A DNA stretch of 64,000 nt from HRBIN30 sp964534275 (GCA_964534275.1 CAZHQG010000007.1:62001-126000), one strand, 5' to 3'. Shown: positions 1-12,410, numbered from the stretch's first letter. The notes: generated by a model not told the origin, from the letters alone. A program made the numbers and translations.

Positions 1-976
1 CGTCGACATCGATGCGCAGCATCTTGCCTAACAAGCGGCTCGGGTTTTGGGCGTTTCCTTGCGGATCGCCACCGCTCCCACCGTCGCCAAGCCCGATGTA
101 GAGGTAACCATCGGGCCCGAATGCAAGGTGGCCGCCGTTGTGGTTGCTGTAGGGCTGGGCCACTTGCAAGACGATGCGGGCGGACGAAGGATCGGCGACG
201 TCAGGGTTTGCGGAAATTCTGTACTCCGCGATGACAGTGTCACCGGCTGTATTCGTGTAGTTGATGAAGAACCGTCCGTTGTCGACAAACTGCGGATGGA
301 AGGCGAGACCCAGCAGCCCCTGCTCGCTGCCGTTGGAAACGAGAGTGGAGACGTCGAGAAACGGCGTGGGTAGCAACGCTCCCCAGCGAAACACGCGAAT
401 CCGCCCCGTTTTTTCCACAACGAAAATCCGGCTCACGTCACGCGGGGGCGCGGTGATGTACAAAGGCTGGCTGAGTCCACTGGCAATCCGTTCGGCGCGG
501 ATTGCTGTACCGGACACCGGAACCACTCCCGCGCACACGTCATTGCAGGCACCACCTTCGATTTGGCAGGTTGGCGAGCAGTTATCGCCGCCAATCACGT
601 TGCCGTCATCGCATTGTTCGCCAGGTTCGAGTACGCCGTTCCCGCAAGAAGCTCCGGTACACACGTGACCGAATCCGCTGCCAGCGAGCGAAGCATACGG
701 GAGACCGGTGCTCAGCAAGGCTTGCCGCGCGGTGCACGTGAGGCTGGCCAAGGTTCCCGTCGGACAAAAGGCCTGTACCCGCTGCGCTCGTAAATTCGGG
801 ATGCGATTGTTCGTCACGCAGCTTCGGCCTTGAGGGAGTTGCCGGACCAAACAGTTTCGCGCCGCTAGGACCACGGCGGCGACGTACTTCGCGGAAGCAC
901 TCGCGCAGGTCTCTACAGCCCGCGAAGCGACTGGAACAGCGAGGACGGCCAGCGCCGCCCATGGGAACGCCCGCAT
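1..976 (-). CDS. Exported Cys-rich repeat / PQQ-dependent sugar dehydrogenase (GSDH) family protein, 3' end cut off by window
   Basis: The frame is open from an ATG at 976 to the window edge, about 325 codons, so the C terminus is missing. Residues 1-20 form a hydrophobic signal peptide ending SRA. Residues 110-150 hold a DUF4215-type Cys-rich repeat (GNGVLEPGEQCDDGN, then GGDNCSPTC), common in myxobacterial and related surface proteins. From about residue 160 comes a glucose/sorbosone dehydrogenase beta-propeller: SNGSEQGLLGLAFHPQF, then HNGGHLAFGPDGYLYIGLGD. The family oxidises sugars or related alcohols with PQQ in the periplasm. Which substrate is used cannot be told, and the Cys-rich N terminus suggests surface anchoring or partner binding. 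The family call is firm; the function is inferred. Confidence 0.85.
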   Translation of the reverse strand, partial: MRAFPWAALAVLAVPVASRAVETCASASAKYVAAVVLAARNCLVRQLPQGRSCVTNNRIPNLRAQRVQAFCPTGTLASLTCTARQALLSTGLPYASLAGSGFGHVCTGASCGNGVLEPGEQCDDGNVIGGDNCSPTCQIEGGACNDVCAGVVPVSGTAIRAERIASGLSQPLYITAPPRDVSRIFVVEKTGRIRVFRWGALLPTPFLDVSTLVSNGSEQGLLGLAFHPQFVDNGRFFINYTNTAGDTVIAEYRISANPDVADPSSARIVLQVAQPYSNHNGGHLAFGPDGYLYIGLGDGGSGGDPQGNAQNPSRLLGKMLRIDVD

Positions 977-1675
977 AAAACCTCCAACGGAAGAATTGCC
1001 GTCGAGTTTACCAGCGTTCACAGCCGGAACGAAGCAGACTTTCGTGTCGGTGGTTCGTCCCCCGGATTCCGCGGGAGTCCGCGCAAGGGTGTCGGGCCGC
1101 TGCGCTGTGGCTTTCCGTCGGAGCGCGACCTCGGCTGCGGCTGACCCTTGACCCGTCCGCCCGTGACTGCGGGACGAGCCTTGCTTGCCGCGCGACGTAA
1201 CCGGGTGGTCGGCACTCGGTGCGCCTTCGGATCGCAACAAAGCGACGACCCTGGACCTGTGCCCATCGCAGTGGCGACGCGCATGGTGGCCTCTATGTGG
1301 CCGAGACGCTGGTTCATGGGTGTTGAGTCGGCGCATGGCGGCGAGCCGTCACGACTGGGCGTTTCGCCGGCCAGCGGCTTCTACACGCGCCCTTCACGCA
1401 CGCGGTGCAAGGCGCACGTGGCCGTTGCAAACAGCGAGCTTGGAGGTTGTGCCTGAAACGAGAGTCGAACACCGACTCCCCGGTTTTGAGTCCTTCTTTA
1501 CGGTGACTGGCCCAAGGAAGCCGGGTCCGTTGCTGGCGCCTTGGGCAATGAGGTCGCAGCGCGAGATCTCAGCTTGCGGCAACAAGATTCGGGCAGCAGG
1601 GAGGGGGGTCTGTTGGCGGGCTCTCTTCTCGTGGCCTTGGGAGTCGGGCGCTCGCGCCGTTGTGGCCGACACGTT
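977..1675. other. Intergenic region without a recognisable gene
   Basis: About 700 bp lie between the divergent start of the exported dehydrogenase and the end of argJ. Open frames are present on both strands but are Arg/Ser/Trp-rich with no family resemblance. A T-loop-like string near 1455-1475 does not fold as a tRNA. The promoter of the dehydrogenase gene should lie just right of 976, but no clear box was seen. Confidence 0.5.
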
Positions 1676-2902
1676 TCAGGTGCGGTATGCGGAGTTGAAA
1701 CGGACGTAGTCCTCGGTCAGGTCCGAGCAAATTCGGGTTGCTTGCGCCGCGCCCGCGCCAAGGTCGATGCTTAACGTGAACTCGGGCTGCGACACGATGG
1801 TGCTCGCCTCGGACTCGCACTCGCGCACGCGTTCGGTGCCTTTTTCCACGACCAGGAGGTCGTTCAGGTAAATCCGCAATCGGTCGGGATCGAACTCCGC
1901 TCCACTGTACCCGAGCGCACAAACCACGCGCCCCATGTACGGATCGCCTCCGTGAAACGCCGCCTTGCAAAGGGGCGAGCGCGCAACGGCGTCGGCAGCA
2001 GTCTCCGCATCACGTTTGGTACGGGCGCCGCGCACGTGGACAGTCACGACGCGAGTGGCGCCCTCGCCATCGCGCACGACCATCCGGGCAAGTTCCCCCA
2101 TGATCTCGGTACAGGCACGGGCGAAATCGGAGAAGGGCACAGACCGTTCACTGATGGGCGCCGTTTCGGCTTGGCCACTGGCCAGCAAAACTACGGTGTC
2201 GTTCGTGCTGGTGTCGCCGTCGACAACGATCGCGTTGAACGTTTCGGGCAAGGCACGCTGAAGCACGCGCCGCAGCGCCATGGGGGAGAGATGTGCGTCC
2301 GTGAGGATGAAAGAAAGCAAGGTGGCGTGCGGCACCAGCACACGCATGCGTGGCGCGATCATGCCGGCGCCTTTCGCCATGCCGGCAAGCGTCACCGGAG
2401 TCCCGGCCAGTTCGATCGTGCGGACGGCGAACTTCGGGAAAGCGTCGGTTGTCATGATGCCTGCGAGCGCATCGTAAAAACGGTCTGCGGATACTGTTCG
2501 ACAGGCCTCGCGAATACCATGCTCGAGTCGATCCATCGGCAGCGGAACGCCAATGCGGCCAGTCGAGCAGGGGAGCACTTGGCGAACCGGCACACCAAGT
2601 TCTCGCGCGGCGACTTCGCACATGCGCCGGGCATCGCGAAGGCCGGTCTTGCCAGTGAACGCGTTCGCGTTCCCGCTGTTGGTGACGATGGCGCGGATCC
2701 TCCCGTTTTGGACATGCGCGCGAGCAATTTGCACCGGTGCAGCGCACACGCGGTTGGTCGTGAATGCGGCAGCCGCGGTGGCTCCGCGTTCGGCAAACAC
2801 GATGGATACGTCTTGGTTGCCGCTTTCCTTAATGCCGCATGCTGCGCTGCCGAACTGAAAGCCAGGCACACGGACGGGTACGCGAGGCAGTTCGATCTTC
2901 AT
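1676..2902 (-). CDS. argJ: Bifunctional glutamate N-acetyltransferase / amino-acid N-acetyltransferase ArgJ
   Basis: ArgJ moves the acetyl group from N-acetylornithine to glutamate in cyclic arginine synthesis and may also use acetyl-CoA. The 408-residue protein shows the family blocks: TTNRVCAAPV, NSGNANAFTGKTG, the oxyanion-region CSTGRIG, KGAGMIAP and the Ala-Thr autocleavage site in PHATLLSF, followed by DGDTSTNDT. The Thr becomes the N-terminal nucleophile of the beta chain. Between GMI and the AT pair there are about four more residues than in the usual GMIxPxMATM form. I prefer the ATG at 2902 to an upstream TTG at 2959, because the family starts just before the VPGF motif. It lies 87 bp downstream of secA on the same strand. 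Confidence 0.93.
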   Translation of the reverse strand: MKIELPRVPVRVPGFQFGSAACGIKESGNQDVSIVFAERGATAAAAFTTNRVCAAPVQIARAHVQNGRIRAIVTNSGNANAFTGKTGLRDARRMCEVAARELGVPVRQVLPCSTGRIGVPLPMDRLEHGIREACRTVSADRFYDALAGIMTTDAFPKFAVRTIELAGTPVTLAGMAKGAGMIAPRMRVLVPHATLLSFILTDAHLSPMALRRVLQRALPETFNAIVVDGDTSTNDTVVLLASGQAETAPISERSVPFSDFARACTEIMGELARMVVRDGEGATRVVTVHVRGARTKRDAETAADAVARSPLCKAAFHGGDPYMGRVVCALGYSGAEFDPDRLRIYLNDLLVVEKGTERVRECESEASTIVSQPEFTLSIDLGAGAAQATRICSDLTEDYVRFNSAYRT

Positions 2903-2989
2903 GGGATTGGTTCGTAGTTCACTGGCCAGAGACACGCGTGCCTGGCAAGGGGTGGGCAAGGCCTCCCATGGCAGGGCCGATCGAACGGC

Positions 2990-6622
<3,633 letters not shown>

Positions 6623-6807
6623 GGTTGTTGCGAGCCTCGCTCGTCTCACCTCTATGCGCCATGGCTACCGGCCGCAAGTTCTCGCCTGTGCGGCACGGGA
6701 ACCGGCGCTGCTGCGCGCGTCGGATTTTGCAAATGCCAGCGCAATTGGCATTGTTCCACGGTAGCAGCTCTCCCTCGCTCCTGCACCCGCTAGCAACGGT
6801 GGTCGTG

Positions 6808-7629
6808 CTAGCGCTCCAGTCGGACTGCCGATTCCACAGGTTGCCCGAGAAACAAGGAGCCTACCTTTATAAAGCGCTCGGGTGCGTCGGTGACGAAAAA
6901 GCTCAGGGTACCGCCGTTGTCCTTGCGCGCCAGCTTTTGCTGGCGGAGCAGCGCTCGTACGGCCTGAGCGGTGGTGCCGGCAGAGTCCACTAAAGTGACC
7001 GTAGGCCCGAGGACTTCGGCAATGACCCCGGCCAGCAATGGGTAGTGTGTGCAGCCAAGCACCAGGGTGTCGATCCCGCTGCGGCGCAAGCTTGCCAGGT
7101 ACCGCCGCGCGGCAGCTCGCGCCACGTCGTTTTCGGTCCACCCTTCCTCGGCCAGCGGGACGAACAACGGGCATGCACGCGTGTAAATCTCCAGGTCGGG
7201 GCGCAGTGCTTTCAGCGCGCGAGTGTAGGCGTTGCTGGCGATGGTCGCTTCGGTGCCGATCACTCCGACTTTGCCATTGCGGGTGGCTCGTACTGCTGCT
7301 TGTGCTCCCGGCTCGATCACCCCAATGACGGGCACGGGCAGTTGCTGTTCGAGCTCTGGTAGGGCCACGGCGGAAACGCTGTTGCACGCAACCACCAAAC
7401 ACTTGATGCCTTTGTCGAGCAAAAACGCAGCATTTTCTTGGGCGTAACGGCAAATGGTCTCGGGAGACTTCGTGCCGTACGGGGTGCGTGCAGTATCCCC
7501 AAGGTACACGATGTCTTCGTGGGGCAGCAGCCGTGCCAGTGCACGGACCACGGTGAGGCCACCGATGCCGGAATCGAAGACCCCGATAGCCGCCGACGCG
7601 GGGGGTCGTGAGGCGCGTTGTTGCCTCAT
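6808..7629 (-). CDS. murI: Glutamate racemase MurI
   Basis: This cytoplasmic enzyme interconverts L- and D-glutamate for peptidoglycan. The 273-residue protein contains GVFDSGIGGLTV, the first catalytic cysteine in VACNSVSA, the second in LGCTHYPLL, and the GDTARTPYGTKS loop, all standard for the cofactor-independent racemase family. The ATG at 7629 overlaps the stop of the upstream radical SAM gene in an ATGA arrangement, which fixes the start and suggests translational coupling. It is the last of four genes overlapped in this way (GT2, unknown, SPL-like, murI). secA follows after about 185 bp. Confidence 0.95.
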   Translation of the reverse strand: MRQQRASRPPASAAIGVFDSGIGGLTVVRALARLLPHEDIVYLGDTARTPYGTKSPETICRYAQENAAFLLDKGIKCLVVACNSVSAVALPELEQQLPVPVIGVIEPGAQAAVRATRNGKVGVIGTEATIASNAYTRALKALRPDLEIYTRACPLFVPLAEEGWTENDVARAAARRYLASLRRSGIDTLVLGCTHYPLLAGVIAEVLGPTVTLVDSAGTTAQAVRALLRQQKLARKDNGGTLSFFVTDAPERFIKVGSLFLGQPVESAVRLER

Positions 7630-8705
7630 TTGGGCGTACCGACGAGTCGTGCTGCGACTTCTTGATCCGTCGGCACTTCTCCAAAGGTTTTCTCCCACAC
7701 TCCCGCCGGCTCCATGCAAATGTATCGGGGAATCGCCGGGTCCCACCGGCGCAGCCATTCGAGAAGCGTGCGGTACATCGTCAGCCGTAGGCCACGCCAA
7801 GCGCGGTGTTTTCCGTCTGGACCAGCAACGAGTTCTCCGGTCATCAAAGTCCAGCCACGACTGCGTTCCTTCATTGCGCGCTTCAAGCCTGGGCTGAGTC
7901 GCAAATGGCCAAGGCTCACCCAGGCAACGCGACTTGGATTCACGCGTTCGACCAAGCGGCGAAGCACGGCAACGTACTCCTCTTCCCACTGCGGCAGGGC
8001 AATCAGCGGGTCGAAATGAAAGGCTACGCGGAAGCCAGCTTGCTGCACCCGCTCGGCAGCCGCCAAACGTTCGTCCAGAGACGCAGTTCCGGGCTCCTCG
8101 TCGCGAATGACGGACGGGGCGTTGAGCGACCAGGCCACCACAACGTTTTCGACTGGCGCAAAGGCAAGCAACCCTTCCACGGCCGCACTCTTGGTTTTGA
8201 GCTCCAGAACCGCGTTCGGTCGCTCTGCGAAAAACGGCACGAGGATGCGCGTGTGTTCCGTCAGCGCGTCGAGAGCGAGACTATCGATCAGCTCTCCGGT
8301 CCCGATGCGAAAGCGCCTGTTTGGATGGCGACGCAGTACGTCATCCACTTCCGCAAGCGCTTCTTCCACGTTCGTAAACAGGCGCAGGCCCGGGCTGTGC
8401 GCGAGGTACTCCTGCAAAAAGCAGTAGCTGCAGTCGAAGGGGCAGTTGGCGCCCAGATTCACGACGAGGTAGTTGCAGCAAACGAGGCCGGGTGTGCCTG
8501 CAGGACAGTGGTGAAGAAACGATCCGCGATGGCGCATCAGGACAAGTTGCCGTTTCCCCGCGGCGAAACCGAAATGTTCCAGCTTGAGGGGCGGGTCGTA
8601 CGACTGCACCGGCACGTCTTGGTAGGCACGGCGCACGTTCTCCGCGATGCGGGAACGCTCGCTGCCGCGTTCGATCCAGATCTTGTCGGGACGGTACGAA
8701 GTCAC
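7626..8705 (-). CDS. Spore-photoproduct-lyase-like radical SAM protein
   Basis: The 359-residue protein carries the radical SAM cluster motif CPFDCSYC (CxxxCxxC), which binds a 4Fe-4S cluster and S-adenosylmethionine, in the SPL (SplB) family context: CCNYLVVNLGANCPFDCSYCFLQ in two overlapping blocks, and later RIGTGELIDSL and LKTKSA. The C-terminal part includes PRYICMEPAGVWEK. SPL repairs the thymine spore photoproduct in endospore formers. Distant SplB-like proteins occur in non-spore-forming bacteria and their substrates are mostly unknown. The best start is the GTG at 8705, forming a GTGA overlap with the upstream gene; a further upstream start would intrude 57 bp into that gene. The family is secure; a DNA-repair role is only a possibility. 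Confidence 0.85.
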   Translation of the reverse strand: MTSYRPDKIWIERGSERSRIAENVRRAYQDVPVQSYDPPLKLEHFGFAAGKRQLVLMRHRGSFLHHCPAGTPGLVCCNYLVVNLGANCPFDCSYCFLQEYLAHSPGLRLFTNVEEALAEVDDVLRRHPNRRFRIGTGELIDSLALDALTEHTRILVPFFAERPNAVLELKTKSAAVEGLLAFAPVENVVVAWSLNAPSVIRDEEPGTASLDERLAAAERVQQAGFRVAFHFDPLIALPQWEEEYVAVLRRLVERVNPSRVAWVSLGHLRLSPGLKRAMKERSRGWTLMTGELVAGPDGKHRAWRGLRLTMYRTLLEWLRRWDPAIPRYICMEPAGVWEKTFGEVPTDQEVAARLVGTPK

Positions 8706-9247
8706 GGAACTCCCTCTAGCAAGGCAAACACCTCTTTCCCGGCAGCACTGCGCGCCCACTGGAGGGCGGCTTCTAGCGAGGCGACGAGTTCGGCTTGGCT
8801 ACGGCCTGAGCAGGTGATGGAAATTTGGTCGCCCTCCAGACATGGAGGCAGGGTCACGCGTACCGTTGGCGGGAGACCGGCGCAGCGTACCAGTTCCTTC
8901 GCGCGCGCTTCGGCAGCGCTCAATGCGGGAAATCGCCAGCGACGTAACACCTGTTTCACCGCGACGAGGCGGGTGTTCCGGCTGGTTGCAGCAGACCGTG
9001 CCTGCAAAATCTCCGGCCGGTTCAGAACGCCGGCGATGCTCGTTCCCTCGCGGACGGCAATTTCTTCCGCCCACTCCCACAAATCGCGCAGCTGGTTTTG
9101 TCCCAGCCGGAGGGATGTCGCGAGTTCGTAAAGCGTCCGTGCGTCGGCCTCGTCCAAGCCGAGCCAATGCTCCACCAGAGCGGGGTGAAATGCACGCTCG
9201 CGAGTATAGTCCTGCACGGCTTTTCGGAGACTTGCTGGCAGCGTCAT
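8702..9247 (-). CDS. Conserved hypothetical protein linked to the SPL-like radical SAM gene
   Basis: A 181-residue soluble protein that I do not recognise. It has a helical N-terminal half (residues 1-110, with RDLWEWAEEIAVREG) and a C-terminal half with a possible alpha/beta region (TVRVTLPPCLEGDQISITC) and an Ala-rich helix. It has no signal peptide, membrane segment or obvious catalytic motif. The ATG at 9247 overlaps the stop of the upstream glycosyltransferase gene (ATGA), and its own stop overlaps the GTG of the radical SAM gene. This arrangement argues for a real gene and perhaps a partner of the radical SAM protein. Confidence 0.75.
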   Translation of the reverse strand: MTLPASLRKAVQDYTRERAFHPALVEHWLGLDEADARTLYELATSLRLGQNQLRDLWEWAEEIAVREGTSIAGVLNRPEILQARSAATSRNTRLVAVKQVLRRWRFPALSAAEARAKELVRCAGLPPTVRVTLPPCLEGDQISITCSGRSQAELVASLEAALQWARSAAGKEVFALLEGVP

Positions 9248-10122
9248 GCTGCTGCCTCTGCTAGCTGGGCCGGCCACCGGGTTGCAACGTACTCACGAGC
9301 GGCGGCAGCAAGCTCGCGGTATCGTTGCGCCTCGTTGTGGCGCCCGCGTTTTTCTGCTCCGGCCGCGAGAACGGCACATTTCGATTCGATCGTGTCGGCG
9401 GTCGCGCGCGCCCGGTGCGCATCCAAGATGTCGGAAAGTAGCAAGCGTAGAAGGCTAGCCACGCGAAAGCGATCCATCCCCCAAAAGCAGCGGGAAAGTT
9501 GGTCTTCGTGACCCCCGCGTTTCAGCACGAGGGCTTCGTCGAGCAAACCGAACTGCTCGTGGACGGCGATGCGCAACCACAGGTCGTAGTCTTCGCAAGC
9601 AGGTAAACTCGGGTCGAACGGCCCGTAGCGATCCCAAACAGAACGATGGAGCAGGACGGCGGATGGGCTGACCAAGCACCGCTGCAACGAGGGGAGGAAA
9701 ATATCGCCGGCGAGTTTGCGGTGAACCGCGCGCGGATTGACGAACCGCCCGTTCCGAATCCATACCTCCTGCGTCTGACTGATGGGTGTACCGGTGGATT
9801 CGGCAAAGGCCAAATGACGTGCGAGTTTGTGCGGACGCCACAGGTCATCCGAATCCAGGAAGGCGAGCCATTCCCCGCGAGCCAGGGCTACCCCGACGTT
9901 GCGGGCCGTGGACACGCCACAGCGTGTTTGCAGGCGCTCGATCCGCACGGCGCAGCCGAAACGGGAGACCAGATCGTCGGCGGTGCCGTCCGTAGAGCCA
10001 TCGTCGACCACGATGAGCTCCCAATCGGTGCGTGCGAGCCCCTGTTGGGCCAGCACCGAGGCAACCGCTTCGGCAACGAGTTGGCGGCGATTGTAGGTAG
10101 GGATGATGACGCTGGCCAGCAC
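9244..10122 (-). CDS. Family 2 glycosyltransferase
   Basis: The 292-residue protein starts with the GT-A signature SVIIPTYNRR, followed by LIVVDDGSTDGT (nucleotide-sugar binding) and a DxD-type motif in WLAFLDSDDLWRPHKL. The acceptor region has ACEDYDLWLRIA. No membrane helix is evident, so it is probably a cytosolic or peripheral enzyme adding one sugar to a surface glycan or lipid. The acceptor is unknown. It heads the four-gene overlapped run ending in murI. Upstream is a hairpin and a small membrane protein gene on the same strand. Confidence 0.88.
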   Translation of the reverse strand: MLASVIIPTYNRRQLVAEAVASVLAQQGLARTDWELIVVDDGSTDGTADDLVSRFGCAVRIERLQTRCGVSTARNVGVALARGEWLAFLDSDDLWRPHKLARHLAFAESTGTPISQTQEVWIRNGRFVNPRAVHRKLAGDIFLPSLQRCLVSPSAVLLHRSVWDRYGPFDPSLPACEDYDLWLRIAVHEQFGLLDEALVLKRGGHEDQLSRCFWGMDRFRVASLLRLLLSDILDAHRARATADTIESKCAVLAAGAEKRGRHNEAQRYRELAAAAREYVATRWPAQLAEAAA

Positions 10123-10162
10123 AGAGACATGCGTTTACACAAAATCCCTGCGCGGCGAAATT

Positions 10163-10193
10163 GCCTGGGGGCGGCGGAAAGCTGCCCCCAGGC
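10163..10193 (-). terminator. Strong hairpin, probable terminator of the small membrane protein gene
   Basis: GCCTGGGGGC at 10163-10172 pairs with GCCCCCAGGC at 10184-10193. A G:U and two GC pairs extend the stem to about 13 bp around a GGAAA loop. On the minus strand it follows the stop at 10218 and is followed by an AATTTC stretch rather than a clean T tract. Rho-independent termination is therefore likely but not certain. Confidence 0.5.
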
Positions 10194-10217
10194 CGCTGCA
10201 ACGATGCTGCAGCTCGA

Positions 10218-10463
10218 TTACACGGGGTGGCGCGCTCCGTGGAGGTTCCAAGGCGCGGTGTCCCCGTGTGCGGGAGCGGGGAGACCGCGAGGCCGCTCTT
10301 GACGCACGGACTGGGAGCCTCGCCCGAGCAGCCACAAAAGGCCGGCTGCGGCCGCCACGACCGCGATCAGAAGCACCCAGCCAAGTGCGGGTTCTACGAG
10401 AGCCTCGGCCGGGATGTTTGCGGTGGCCATCAAGACCTCGATTGCGACGATGGTGCCGTACAT
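10218..10463 (-). CDS. Small single-pass membrane protein
   Basis: An 81-residue open frame starts at the ATG at 10463, directly after a near-perfect Shine-Dalgarno sequence (AAAGGAGGT, six bases before the ATG). This signal is what supports the call. Residues about 27-50 (ALGWVLLIAVVAAAAGLLWLLG) form one transmembrane helix, followed by a basic tail with RGSQSVRQERPRG. No family was recognised. It stands alone between polX (divergent) and the glycosyltransferase run, and a strong hairpin follows it. Confidence 0.6.
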   Translation of the reverse strand: MYGTIVAIEVLMATANIPAEALVEPALGWVLLIAVVAAAAGLLWLLGRGSQSVRQERPRGLPAPAHGDTAPWNLHGARHPV

Positions 10464-10613
10464 GGTGCACCTCCTTTGCCCTGTTGCGGGCCTTTCTAGG
10501 ATAACGCGCTGCAGTAGATTGTCAACGCGCTGCGTCATCACGGGTTGCGGCGGAGACAGGGTGCTTGCGCGTGTGGTCGGGATGCGAAAAAAGGGCTCCG
10601 TTGGGTGCGAGCG

Positions 10614-12410
10614 ATGGCGAGAAAGAAACCGGTGGTAACCAACGCGGACGTCGCCCGTGTCTTGCGGGAGATTGCGCTCCTTCTGGAGATGGAAGGCGTG
10701 CCGTTCAAGCCGCGGGCGTACGAAAAAGCTGCGTATGCAGTGGAAAGCCTTTCAGAACCCATCGGGGAGCTGCTCGAGAAAGGCGGCGAGCGGGCGATCG
10801 AGGAGCTTCCAGGAGTAGGGAAGAGTATTGCCGAGAAAATCGTGACCCTGGTGCGCACGGGAAGGCTGCCGTACTACGAAGAATTGCATGCCAAGGTGCC
10901 GGTGGATTTAGCGGGTCTGAGCGCGATCGAGGGGTTGGGTCCGAAAAATATCAAGGTCCTGTACGAGAAGCTGGGCATCCGCACGGTCGAGGAACTGGAA
11001 GCGGCCGCGCGCGCTGGAAAAATTCGCTCGCTTCCGCACTTCGGTGAGAAAAGCGAGCAGAAGATCTTGCGGGGCATTGAGTTTCTCAAGCGGAGCCAAG
11101 GCCGGTTTTTGCTGGGTGCGGTCTTGCCTCTGGTGCGAGAGATCGAGCGGCGGCTAGGGCAAATCCGAGGCGTGGAAAAAGTCGCAATCGCGGGATCGAT
11201 TCGCCGGTGCAAGGAAACCGTAGGGGATGGCGATCTGCTCGTAGTGGCTTCGGATCCGGACCGAGTGATGGATGCGTTTGTCTCGATGCCTGAGGTCCAG
11301 TACGTGCACGGCAAGGGCCATACGAAGTCGAGCGTGAAGCTGCACATGGGGATGGATGTCGACCTTCGCGTGGTGCCGGCGGAAAGTTGGGGTGCGGCGT
11401 TGAGCTATTTCACCGGAAGCAAGGCGCACAACGTAGCGTTGCGTCGGATCGCGATGGAACAAGGGCTGAAACTCAACGAGTACGGGTTGTTTCGCGGCGA
11501 GCGCTCGATTGCCGGGCGAACCGAAGAAGAAGTGTACCATGCGCTCGGAATGGAATGGATTCCTCCGGAGCTGCGCGAAGATGCTGGAGAGATCGAGGCT
11601 GCGCGTGCGGGAACGTTACCGCGGCTTGTCGAGTACGGGCAGGTGCGCGGAGACCTACAAGTGCAGACGAATTGGTCGGATGGTGCGCATTCGATCGAAG
11701 AGATGGCTGAGGCTGCGCGGCGGCTCGGACGGGAATACATCGCCATCACCGATCACACCCGTGCGCTCGCCATGGTGGGGTTGGACGCGAGCAAGCTCCG
11801 CGAGCAAATGGCTTACATCGACCGGTTGAACAGCAAGCTCCGTGGAATTCGCATTCTGAAAGGGGCAGAGGTGAACATCGATCGCGACGGGAGCCTCGAC
11901 ATCGACGACGAGACCCTAGCGCAGCTGGACGTCGTCGGCATCGCGGTGCATTCGTACTTCCACCTCCCCCGTGCAGAGCAAACCCGACGCATCGTACGCG
12001 CCATGGAGAATCCGCATGCGGACATCTTGTTTCATCCAACGGGGCGCGCGCTCCTCAAGAGGGAGCCGTACGATGTGGATATGGAGGAGCTGTTTGCCGC
12101 AGCCGTGCGCACCGGTACGGTGATGGAAATCGATGGGTACCCTGAGCGCTTGGACCTCCGCGACGAGCACGTGCGGAAAGCGATCCAAGCCGGCGTGAAA
12201 TTGGTGATCGATACGGACGCCCACAGCATCCACCATTTGGACTATTTGTTTTTCGGCATTGCGACGGCACGGCGTGGTTGGGCGACCGCTGCGGATGTGA
12301 TCAATACCTTGCCGTTGGAGGAGTTTCTGTCGCAGCTCAAGGACAAACGTGGCGCCGGAGTGTCCTCGCCGAAGCGCTCTACGAAAAAACGCCGCTCGGG
12401 TAGCGCGTGA
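10614..12410 (+). CDS. polX: DNA polymerase X with PHP domain (PolX)
   Basis: The 598-residue protein is a family X repair polymerase fused to a PHP 3'-5' exonuclease domain, a gap-filling enzyme of base-excision repair. Residues 1-160 hold the 8-kDa-type helix-hairpin-helix region (ELPGVGKSIAEKI; IEGLGPKNIKVL). The palm shows GSIRRCKETVGDGDLL with catalytic D205 and D207, and D250 in MDVDLRV. The PHP domain (346-570) keeps D356, D380-H381, E419, H446, H474 and D535-H537, but its first metal motif reads Q349-V-Q351 instead of HxH; Thermus-type enzymes usually have QxH. The exonuclease site therefore lacks one usual histidine. The ATG at 10614 is chosen because the family begins with this NADVARVLREIA helix. 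The stop overlaps the next gene. Confidence 0.95.
   Translation: MARKKPVVTNADVARVLREIALLLEMEGVPFKPRAYEKAAYAVESLSEPIGELLEKGGERAIEELPGVGKSIAEKIVTLVRTGRLPYYEELHAKVPVDLAGLSAIEGLGPKNIKVLYEKLGIRTVEELEAAARAGKIRSLPHFGEKSEQKILRGIEFLKRSQGRFLLGAVLPLVREIERRLGQIRGVEKVAIAGSIRRCKETVGDGDLLVVASDPDRVMDAFVSMPEVQYVHGKGHTKSSVKLHMGMDVDLRVVPAESWGAALSYFTGSKAHNVALRRIAMEQGLKLNEYGLFRGERSIAGRTEEEVYHALGMEWIPPELREDAGEIEAARAGTLPRLVEYGQVRGDLQVQTNWSDGAHSIEEMAEAARRLGREYIAITDHTRALAMVGLDASKLREQMAYIDRLNSKLRGIRILKGAEVNIDRDGSLDIDDETLAQLDVVGIAVHSYFHLPRAEQTRRIVRAMENPHADILFHPTGRALLKREPYDVDMEELFAAAVRTGTVMEIDGYPERLDLRDEHVRKAIQAGVKLVIDTDAHSIHHLDYLFFGIATARRGWATAADVINTLPLEEFLSQLKDKRGAGVSSPKRSTKKRRSGSA

Noticed and set aside
1440..1500. 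Minus-strand T-loop-like and anticodon-loop-like strings (GGTGTTCGACTC, GGACTCAAAACC) resembling a tRNA-Leu
   Set aside because: The T stem pairs at only two of five positions, the anticodon stem does not pair, and no acceptor stem is present.
1952..2917. 321-codon open frame on the plus strand opposite argJ
   Set aside because: Shadow of argJ created by high GC third positions; no motif.
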